Part shown: positions 1 through 5,703 of the stretch, piece after piece
Layout of the letters: every line of letters begins with the position of its first letter
How positions within the stretch are numbered: the stretch's first letter is position 1
Assembly: GCA_964245885.1 (NCBI GenBank)
Contig: CAXTOX010000167.1
Location: 1-7,737, forward strand
Direction of reading: 5' to 3'
Source: CAHJWO01 sp964245885
Lineage (GTDB): Bacteria > Verrucomicrobiota > Verrucomicrobiia > Chthoniobacterales > SZAS-18
DNA: 7,737 bases
Notes under the pieces: model-generated
The model's input: the letters and a program-made list of their open reading frames with translations, nothing else
The model's database searches: none
What the model was told of the DNA's origin: nothing
Made by a program: the position numbers and the translations under genes

Positions 1-1603
1 TCTTGTAGGCGAGCGCCTGCCCGGGCCAGGCGATGTAGCGGTCCACTTCGTTGGTGATGTCGTTCTCGGTTTTGGGGGCGTTGTCCATGAAGTAGTCGAT
101 GGCTCTCTGGCGATCCCACTTGTAGTAATGGATGCCCGTGTCCACCACGAGGCGTACGGCGCGCCACATCTCGTAGGTGAGTTCGCCAAACTTGGCGTAG
201 GGATCGTTGTACTCGCCCATCTCCTCGCCCAGGAACTCGGAGTAGAGCGCCCAACCCTCGACGTAGGCGGTGTACCCGTTGCCGTGGCGGCGGAAGTTCG
301 GCAGGTCGCCCAGTTCCTCGGCGCGGGCGATCTGGAGATGGTGGCCCGGGACGGACTCGTGGAGGGCCAGGGCGGTCATCTCCCATTTGGGCCGTGTCTC
401 AGGCTTGTAGAGGTTGACGCAAAACATCCCCGGCCGCCCGGCCGCCGCCGACCCGGGCCGGTAGAACGCCGTGTACGTGTCCGGCGCGATGGCTTCCGGG
501 ATGGGTTCGACGCCGTAGGTCAGGCGCGGCAGGGTTTTGAAGAGGCGTGGTAGGAGCGGGTCGGTCGTCTTGGCCTGGACCTTGTAGGCACGCAGGAGAT
601 CGTCGCGGTTCGTGTAGAAGAACTGAGGGTCCGTGCGCAGGAAGTGGAAAAACTCCGGCAGCGTGCCCGCAAAACCGACGCGGGTCTTGAGGGCTTCCAT
701 CTCGGCGCGGATGCGGGCGACCTCTTTCAGGCCGATCTCGTGGATCTGCTCGGGCGTGAGGTCCGTGGTGGTGTGCTGCCGGGCGAAGTAAGCGTAGGCC
801 GCCGCGCCGTCGGGCATCTGCCAGACGCCGACCTGGTCGTAACACGCTGGGAGATATTCCTTTTCAAAGAAATCTTTGAATTGGCGGTAGGCCGGGATGA
901 TCCCGTGTTCGATGGCTCGTATTGCGCGGTCGTTGAGAGCCTCGTAAACCTGTTGTTCTTCGGTTGTTTTGGGTTCGGGATAACCTTTGAAAGGCCGGTA
1001 AAACGGGCTGTCCTCCGGCTTGTCCACGAGCTGCTTCGCGACCTGCGCCGGGATGCGCGCCATGACGACTCTGGGTTGAAGGATGTGCTCCTTGATGCCT
1101 TGGCGCATCAGGGCGGTGTCCTGTGCGATGAGCGTGGGCAGCTTTTCCAGCCGTGCGCACCAGTCCTCGTAGTCTTTCCTTTTGGCGAACCGCAGGTTGG
1201 TCAGGAGGTCATCGGCATTCTGCACGCCGCCCTGCTGGCTGACCGGGCACAGGAAAAAACGGAAGCGGTAGCCGTCGATCTCGGTCTGCAAGTTGCGCTG
1301 GTAGAGGTCGTGGTTGAGTTGGTCGGCCGGGTTGAGCATGGCACGGTCGATGGCGCGGAGGCGTTCGAGCGCCTGGAGATCGTGGGTGTACCCGGCTTCG
1401 ATGGCGGCGAGGGATTCGTCACCCCAGCGGTCGTTGCAGCGGTCGTCGCCGAGGCTGGAGGCCCACGTCGGGTTGTGCTCCATCGTGTATTCCCACTCGG
1501 CGGCGAGGAAGTCCGCGAGGGCCTTGGGAGCGTCGGCAGCCGGGGTGTGGGAGGGCACGAGACAAACGGCGGCGAGAAGGGGCAACAAGCGGTTGGCGGC
1601 CAT
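1..1603 (-). CDS. DUF885 family secreted protein, putative zinc metallopeptidase (3' end beyond window)
   Basis: Reading the minus strand from ATG at 1603 gives one uninterrupted frame of 534 codons that runs off the left edge. Residues 1-23 look like a signal peptide: a short basic start (MAANR), a hydrophobic core (LLPLLAAVCLV) and an AAD-like cleavage region, so export is likely. Residues 415-422 read HESVPGHH, the gluzincin-like HExxxGHH signature of DUF885 (PF05960). It is followed by EGWALYSEFLGEE at 449-461, which probably supplies the third metal ligand, and by DTGIH at 488-492. The last residues seen (IAWPGQALAYK) match the conserved tail of the family. Family members usually run about 550-600 residues, so perhaps 50-70 are missing. 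The family is assumed to hold peptidases, but the substrate is unknown. The gene is divergent from the acetyltransferase gene, with 180 bp between the two starts. Confidence 0.93.
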   Translation of the reverse strand, partial: MAANRLLPLLAAVCLVPSHTPAADAPKALADFLAAEWEYTMEHNPTWASSLGDDRCNDRWGDESLAAIEAGYTHDLQALERLRAIDRAMLNPADQLNHDLYQRNLQTEIDGYRFRFFLCPVSQQGGVQNADDLLTNLRFAKRKDYEDWCARLEKLPTLIAQDTALMRQGIKEHILQPRVVMARIPAQVAKQLVDKPEDSPFYRPFKGYPEPKTTEEQQVYEALNDRAIRAIEHGIIPAYRQFKDFFEKEYLPACYDQVGVWQMPDGAAAYAYFARQHTTTDLTPEQIHEIGLKEVARIRAEMEALKTRVGFAGTLPEFFHFLRTDPQFFYTNRDDLLRAYKVQAKTTDPLLPRLFKTLPRLTYGVEPIPEAIAPDTYTAFYRPGSAAAGRPGMFCVNLYKPETRPKWEMTALALHESVPGHHLQIARAEELGDLPNFRRHGNGYTAYVEGWALYSEFLGEEMGEYNDPYAKFGELTYEMWRAVRLVVDTGIHYYKWDRQRAIDYFMDNAPKTENDITNEVDRYIAWPGQALAYK

Positions 1604-1663
1604 GCGGCAAAGGTCGGATGGCCTGTGTCCGGTGGCAAGCGCATCGTGAACGGCAGGCGGCAG

Positions 1664-1776
1664 TTCAACACGGAGACCGGAGGAGAAGAAAAGGTTCGGG
1701 GAAGAGCAAACGGTCCTTTGTCTTCTCTTTTTGTTTCCTCCTTCGGTCTCCGTGTTCTCCGTGTCTCCGTGTTAAA
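1664..1776. repeat. Dispersed inverted-repeat element of the 'ACACGGAGACACGGAG' type
   Basis: The left end (1664-1684) reads TTCAACACGGAGACCGGAGG. The right end (1756-1776) read on the other strand is TTTAACACGGAGACACGGAG, so the element has imperfect inverted ends. Inside the right half the unit TCTCCGTGT occurs about three times in tandem (1747-1773). A nested inverted pair, GAGAAGAAAAGG near 1683-1694 and its complement near 1716-1728, encloses a GC-containing loop. I recall very similar non-coding repeats scattered through many environmental GC-rich bacteria, where they give spurious 'NTETRRHGEHG' proteins; this is memory, not a search. The element fills most of the DUF885/GNAT divergent gap and ends 7 bp before the GNAT ATG, so it must overlap or displace the promoters of both genes. 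No transposase is present, so it would be non-autonomous if mobile. Confidence 0.75.
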
Positions 1777-1782
1777 GTATTC

Positions 1783-2301
1783 ATGTCCAATCCACCATCC
1801 ATGCCGCCTTTCACCATCCGTCCGGCCGCGCCCGCCGACGTGTCGCTGATCCTCACCCTGATCCACGAACTCGCCACGTTCGAGCGCCTCGCTCACGAAG
1901 TCGTCGGCACCGAAGACCTGCTCGCCCGGCACCTCTTCGGACCACGACCGGTGGCGGAGGTGTTCCTTGTCTTCTCCGGGGACGCGCCGGCGGGGTTCGC
2001 GCTGTTCTTCCAGAATTTCTCCACCTTCCTCGCGCGGCCGGGGATCTACCTGGAGGATTTGTTCGTCCGGCCGGAGTTCCGCGGGAAGGGCCTCGGACGC
2101 GCGCTGCTGCAACGGGTCGCTCGTCTCGCGGTCGAGCGCGGCTGCGGACGCTTCGAGTGGGCGGTGCTCGACTGGAACGAAGACGCCATCGGCTTCTACA
2201 AGAAACTCGGCGCGCAGGTCATGGAAGACTGGCGCATCTGCCGCGTCACCGGTCCGGCTTTGGAACACCTCGGCGCGCCGCCGCCGGAAGCCGCGGCGTA
2301 G
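1783..2301 (+). CDS. GNAT N-acetyltransferase, diamine/thialysine acetyltransferase (SSAT) type
   Basis: The 172-residue cytosolic protein has a complete GNAT fold (PF00583). Strand 1 is FTIRPA (10-15), followed by the helix ILTLIHELATFE (23-34). The acetyl-CoA loop is RPEFRGKGLG (96-105), and the last segment is LDWNEDAIGFYKKLGA (129-144). The arrangement LATFE... YLEDLFV... WNEDAIGFYKKLGA closely follows eukaryotic spermidine/spermine acetyltransferase. E91 and Y139 line up with human SAT1 Glu92 and Tyr140, so both proposed catalytic residues are kept. The acceptor is therefore probably a polyamine, thialysine or another small primary amine, but substrate cannot be fixed from sequence. The frame stays open upstream, but that part is the repeat element, not protein. 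ATG 1783 is used here; ATG 1801 (166 residues, starting MPPFTIRP) is equally credible and fits family starts better. The UPF0173 gene starts 81 nt downstream. Confidence 0.92.
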   Translation: MSNPPSMPPFTIRPAAPADVSLILTLIHELATFERLAHEVVGTEDLLARHLFGPRPVAEVFLVFSGDAPAGFALFFQNFSTFLARPGIYLEDLFVRPEFRGKGLGRALLQRVARLAVERGCGRFEWAVLDWNEDAIGFYKKLGAQVMEDWRICRVTGPALEHLGAPPPEAAA

Positions 2302-2382
2302 ATTTCGCTCGACAGCCGTTCCAGCATTGTCCACAAATTTCGTGGAAACCAATCTCCTCCCGCGGTCCGAAGAAGTCAGTGG

Positions 2383-3063
2383 ATGAAAGTCACCTTCTAT
2401 GGACAGTCCTGCCTCGCCGTCGAACTTGCTGGGACGCGCCTTCTTTTCGACCCGTTCATTCGCCAGAACGAACTGGCCAAAAACGTGGACGTGGAAGCGA
2501 TTCGCGCCGATTACATCCTCGTCACGCACGGTCACTTCGACCATGTCGCGGATGCCGTGGATCTCGCCAACCGTACGGGTGCGCCCGTGATTTCCAACCC
2601 CGAGGTCTGCGCCTGGCTCGGCAAGCAGGGGGTCAAGGAAACGGTCGGCATGGCGCAGGGCGGCAGCCTGAAACTGCCCTTTGGCCGCGTCAAATACGTC
2701 AACGCCATCCACGGCAGCACGATGCCGGACGGCTCGGCCGGCGGGAACCCGGGCGGGTTCGTGGTGGAGACCGTGGAGGGAAATTTCTATCACTCCGGCG
2801 ACACCGCGCTGACGATGGACATGCAGCTCATCGGCCAGGCGGCGGAGCTGGCGTTCGCCGCTCTGTGCATCGGCGACCATTACACGATGGGCGTGGATTA
2901 TGCGGTGCGCGCGGCGGATTTTGTGAAGTGCCACCGCGTGCTGGGCATTCATTACGACACGTTCCCGCCCATTCGCATCGACCACGAGGATGCGAAGAGG
3001 CGTTTCGCCGCCGCGGGCAAGGAGCTGGTGCTCCTGCCGGTTGGTTCGTCGCAGGACTTCTGA
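2383..3063 (+). CDS. UPF0173 family metal-dependent hydrolase (metallo-beta-lactamase fold)
   Basis: This 226-residue protein is full length for the UPF0173/YtkL-like family (about 225-230 residues). It opens with the typical MKVTFYGQSCLAVE and DPF motifs. The metal site is HGHFDH at 49-54 (H49, H51, D53, H54), then H110 in IHGS, D140 in SGDTAL and H190 in IHYDTFPPI, so the full set of two-metal ligands is present. The short C-terminus (LLPVGSSQDF) replaces the longer domains of other lactamase-fold enzymes. No signal peptide is seen, so it should be cytosolic. The natural substrate of the family is not established. The ATG at 2383 has a weak purine stretch (GAAGAAG, about 2369-2375) before it and agrees with family starts. 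The DUF983 gene follows after 13 nt, which suggests one transcript. Confidence 0.95.
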   Translation: MKVTFYGQSCLAVELAGTRLLFDPFIRQNELAKNVDVEAIRADYILVTHGHFDHVADAVDLANRTGAPVISNPEVCAWLGKQGVKETVGMAQGGSLKLPFGRVKYVNAIHGSTMPDGSAGGNPGGFVVETVEGNFYHSGDTALTMDMQLIGQAAELAFAALCIGDHYTMGVDYAVRAADFVKCHRVLGIHYDTFPPIRIDHEDAKRRFAAAGKELVLLPVGSSQDF

Positions 3064-3076
3064 CTTTTCCCCGCGC

Positions 3077-3715
3077 ATGGCCACCGGCGATCCATCCTCT
3101 GTAAAACCGACGTTCCTGCGCCAGTGCTGGAACTATTTCTGGCGGGCGACGTGGCTGAAGTGCCCGGTGTGCGGCACGCGGCCGATGTTCCCGCCGTTGA
3201 GCCGCACCCGCAGCCTGAACGACTGGCTGACCCCGCTCGACGGCTGTCCGGTTTGCGGCTACCCGTACGAGCGCGAGCCGGGATATTTTCTGATGTCGAT
3301 TTGGGCGGTGGGGTACATCGTGGCGGCGGCGGCGGGCGTGGCCGTGTTCATCTACCTGCAAGTCTGGCACACGGACATGGCGACGTGGAAGATCATCACG
3401 CTCTCAGCGCTGACGGCGGTGGTGGTCAACGTGATCTTCGCGCGGCACGCCAAGGCGTATTTCCTGGCGATCGACCATCTCGCCGACCCGTACATTCCGC
3501 CGTCGCAGACCGACGGCTCCGAACCGGACGACGACGGGGGCGGAGACGACGGCGGCCAGCGTCTTTCGCCGACCCCGGCGGCACCCGGACCGGTCAACGA
3601 AGTGCCGGACGTCGCTCCCGATCCCGCCGGCCAACCCGGCAGCGGCATCGAGCGCGAACGAGAGGCAGGTAAGGGGAAGAAAGAAGAAGCGGAGCGCCAA
3701 ACGGCAGGAGTCTGA
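3077..3715 (+). CDS. DUF983 family membrane protein with zinc-ribbon cysteines and an acidic disordered tail
   Basis: The protein has 212 residues. Two CPVCG knuckles (C29/C32 and C57/C60) form a probable zinc ribbon, followed by YEREPGYF (64-71), the DUF983 (PF06170) hallmark. Two hydrophobic segments follow, roughly 72-94 and 104-121, making it an inner-membrane protein with the ribbon on one face. From about residue 140 the chain is low complexity, rich in Asp, Gly and Pro and then Lys/Glu, and looks disordered. DUF983 proteins usually end soon after the second membrane helix, so a tail of about 70 residues is unusual. The frame is open upstream to 2990, but ATG 3077, just after the UPF0173 stop, gives the natural start. 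The stop codon (3713-3715) overlaps the outer end of the foldback repeat, so the last residue and the stop may come from that insertion. Function is unknown. Confidence 0.88.
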   Translation: MATGDPSSVKPTFLRQCWNYFWRATWLKCPVCGTRPMFPPLSRTRSLNDWLTPLDGCPVCGYPYEREPGYFLMSIWAVGYIVAAAAGVAVFIYLQVWHTDMATWKIITLSALTAVVVNVIFARHAKAYFLAIDHLADPYIPPSQTDGSEPDDDGGGDDGGQRLSPTPAAPGPVNEVPDVAPDPAGQPGSGIEREREAGKGKKEEAERQTAGV

Positions 3716-3914
3716 GAGAGTGTGTGAGCAGCCCCGCCGCAGGCGTCGGTCAACCAAGGTGGGTCGCCTCTCCGAGGCGATCCAAATTTGGTTTGGCTGA
3801 GCGTCCCGGTAGGCAAACGACTTCCAGAACCCTTTGGGTTGCCTCGGAGAGGCGACCCTACCTTGGTTGACCGACGCCTGCGGCGGCTTGCTTCTCACCC
3901 ACTCTCCGAGACTC
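3708..3914. repeat. Long foldback (inverted-repeat) element, about 205 bp
   Basis: Two arms pair over nearly their whole length. The core is 3734-3778 against 3841-3886, identical apart from one extra base in the right arm; it includes GGCGTCGGTCAACCAAGG and GGGTCGCCTCTCCGAGGC. The outer parts, 3708-3732 against 3890-3914, match at 21 of 25 positions, beginning GAGTCT. The loop (about 3784-3837) contains the small palindrome CCAAATTTGG (3782-3791). There is no coding potential and no clear target-site duplication. In RNA it would fold into a very stable hairpin of about 75 bp just after the DUF983 stop, which could block read-through or protect the transcript, although it lacks the T-run of a simple terminator. 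A related partial copy lies at 7598. It is best seen as a MITE-like or REP-like dispersed repeat. Confidence 0.85.
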
Positions 3915-3996
3915 TTTTGCGACGGGAATTGTAAAGGGGATGTGAAAGAGACCGCCGCCTTGGAGACGATCCTCGAAGCCGTCGTGTTTTCCCCGA

Positions 3997-5251
3997 ATGA
4001 ACACGACTTCGACGAGCCAACCGGACGACCCTGCTCCCTCGCGCCGGAGTCTCTACGGACTCGACGGGCTGAACTTCCTCATGGCCGATGTGCGTGACGG
4101 CCTTGGGCCGTACCTGTCGGTCTTCCTGAAGGGCGGGCAGCATTGGCAACCAGGCCACATCGGCGTGGCGATGGCGGCCAGCAGCGTGGCCGCCGCCCTT
4201 TTGCAGATCCCGGCCGGGTTGCTCGTGGATCACCTCCAGGCCAAGCGGTTGCTCGTGGCCCTATCCGGGTTGGGGGTGGCGGTGGGTTGCGTCCTGATCG
4301 CTTTCCATCCGACGTTTGCGTCGGTGATATTCGCGCAGATCGCCATCGGTGGAGCGAGCGCCATCATCCCGCCCGCGCTGGCGGCCTTTGAGCCTCGGCC
4401 TGGTTGGCCGCCATCGGCTCGACGCGCGGATCAGCCGCAATGAAAGTTTTAACCACGGCGGCAACTTCGTGGCGGCGGCCTTGGCGGGAAGCCTTGGCCA
4501 GCGGCTCGGCTACAACTGGATTTTCTACCTCGTTTGCACCTTCGCGGTGGCCTCGGCGGCAGTGGTGAATCTCATCAAATCTCGGGAGATCAACGACGAC
4601 CTGGCGCGCGGTGGGGACATCGACGGCGGCGGGAGGGAGCCTCTCAACTTGAGCGAGTTGTTCAAACGGCGCGACCTGCTGATTTTCCTCGTCTCGGTGC
4701 TGCTTTTTCATTTCGGCAATGCCGCGATGTTGCCGATGGCGGGGCAGGTGCTGACCAAGACGCACCCTGGCGCGGACGTGACGGCACTGAGCGCCTGCAT
4801 CATCGCCGCGCAGTTGGTGATGATCGGCGTGGCCGCCGCCGTCGGTGTGGCGATCAAACGTGGGGTCGGGCGGAAGACCATTTTTCTCGTCGCGCTGGGA
4901 GTCTTACCGGTGCGTGGAATCTTGTTTTGCTTCACGTCCAGTCCGGTGGGCGTGGTGGCGGTCCAGCTTCTTGACGGTGTGGCGGCGGGCATTTTTGGGG
5001 TGGTCTCGATCCTCATCGCCGCCGACCTGATGCGAGGCACCGGACGGTTCAATCTTGCGCAGGGTCTTGTGGCGCTTGCGGTTGGAGCAGGCGCGGGGTT
5101 GAGCAACGTCGTGTCGGGCTTTATCGTGCAGGGCTTCGGGTATCCCGCCGGATTTCTCTCACTGGCAGCGATCGCGGTGGTGGCGTTGATATTTTTCGGC
5201 GTCCTGATGCCCGAGACGCGTGCCGCCGGATCAGCCCGGCCAGCCACGTGA
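3997..5251 (+). pseudogene. MFS transporter interrupted by a single-base frameshift
   Basis: Two overlapping frames make one major facilitator protein (PF07690) of about 417 residues. The first part (3997 to about 4389) starts MNTTSTSQ, gives the first membrane helices, and carries a motif-A-like GLLVDHLQAKRLL loop. It is followed by GGASAIIPPALAA. The sense then passes to the +1 frame, SLGLVGRHRLDARISRNESF from 4391, and continues through the remaining helices to the TGA at 5249-5251. Dropping one T from the TTT at 4387-4389 restores ALAALSLGLVG and a single frame (1255 nt is 3 x 418 plus 1). Without that, translation from 3997 ends at 4443 in an unrelated tail. The substrate is not identifiable; the protein resembles drug or metabolite exporters. 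It may be a true pseudogene, a sequencing or assembly error, or less likely a recoding site. The neighbouring DUF486 gene starts just downstream. Confidence 0.85.
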
Positions 5252-5280
5252 ACGTCCGGTCAATGTTTTTATCCCTTTCT

Positions 5281-5634
5281 ATGCGCACCATCCTGCTCCT
5301 GCTCTGCTCCAACGTCTTCATGACCTTCGCCTGGTACGGCCATCTGAAATATGGCCACGGCTGGCCGGTGTGGAAGGCGGTGATCATCTCCTGGGGCATC
5401 GCCTTCGTTGAATATTGCTTCGCGGTTCCGGCCAATCGTTTGGGGATGGGGGAAGGCTTCACCGGCTTCCAACTCAAGATCACGCAGGAGGTCGTTACGC
5501 TGGTCGTTTTCTGCGTCTTCGCCGTCACGTTCCTCAAGGAAAAATTCGCCTGGAACTACCTCGTGGCTTTTGTGTTCCTGGCGGTGGCGGCATTTTTCGC
5601 CTTTGCCTTCAAGGGGCCGAATGGATCGGGGTAG
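5281..5634 (+). CDS. DUF486 (DMT-type) small membrane protein
   Basis: From ATG 5281 the product has 117 residues, the usual DUF486 (PF04342) length, and begins MRTILLLLCSNVFMTFAWYG like other members. Other family landmarks are ISWGIAFVEYCFAVPANR, QLKITQEVVTLVVF and the end segment WNYLVAFVFLAVAAFFAF. Four hydrophobic helices are visible, so it is an inner-membrane protein that resembles half of a drug/metabolite transporter of the DMT superfamily. Function and substrate are not known. The same frame is open from a GTG at 5248, which overlaps the MFS stop (GTGA), and from ATG 5263. These would add 11 or 6 residues and suggest translational coupling, but the family start favours 5281. No clear ribosome-binding site precedes it. 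It lies 29 nt after the MFS gene and 69 nt before the AI-2E gene. Confidence 0.92.
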   Translation: MRTILLLLCSNVFMTFAWYGHLKYGHGWPVWKAVIISWGIAFVEYCFAVPANRLGMGEGFTGFQLKITQEVVTLVVFCVFAVTFLKEKFAWNYLVAFVFLAVAAFFAFAFKGPNGSG

Positions 5635-5703
5635 AAAAGTCGAATCTCGATGACCCGGATGTGTCGCACGCCCGGCACCCCCCCCCGCGCGCGATTTTCT
5701 GCG

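Noticed and set aside
644..1849. A 401-codon plus-strand frame opposite DUF885.
   Set aside because: The minus-strand frame there has a signal peptide and the HExxPGHH metal site; the plus frame has no recognisable domain and ends inside the GNAT gene.
2331..2345. Near-palindrome CCACAAATTTCGTGG upstream of the UPF0173 gene, a possible operator.
   Set aside because: It is only 15 bp with one mismatched pair, has no second copy that I could find, and no regulator gene is nearby; chance is a sufficient explanation.
1201..3084. A 1.9-kb minus-strand open frame across the GNAT and UPF0173 genes.
   Set aside because: It runs antisense to two well-supported genes and through the repeat element, and its sequence is Arg/Ser/Thr/Pro-rich without motifs.
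3708..3914. The inverted repeat as a CRISPR array, an attachment site or an intrinsic terminator.
   Set aside because: There are only two inverted arms, not direct repeats with spacers; no integrase or tRNA is near; and there is no T-run after the stem. A dispersed foldback repeat fits better.
3834..4097. An 87-codon plus-strand frame starting MGCLGEATLPWLTDACGG.
   Set aside because: Its first part is the right arm of the repeat and its end overlaps the MFS start in another frame; no family is recognisable.
4387..4390. Programmed +1 frameshift in the transporter.
   Set aside because: There is no in-frame stop or rare codon at the shift point, no upstream Shine-Dalgarno-like stimulator as in prfB, and MFS genes are not known to use one.
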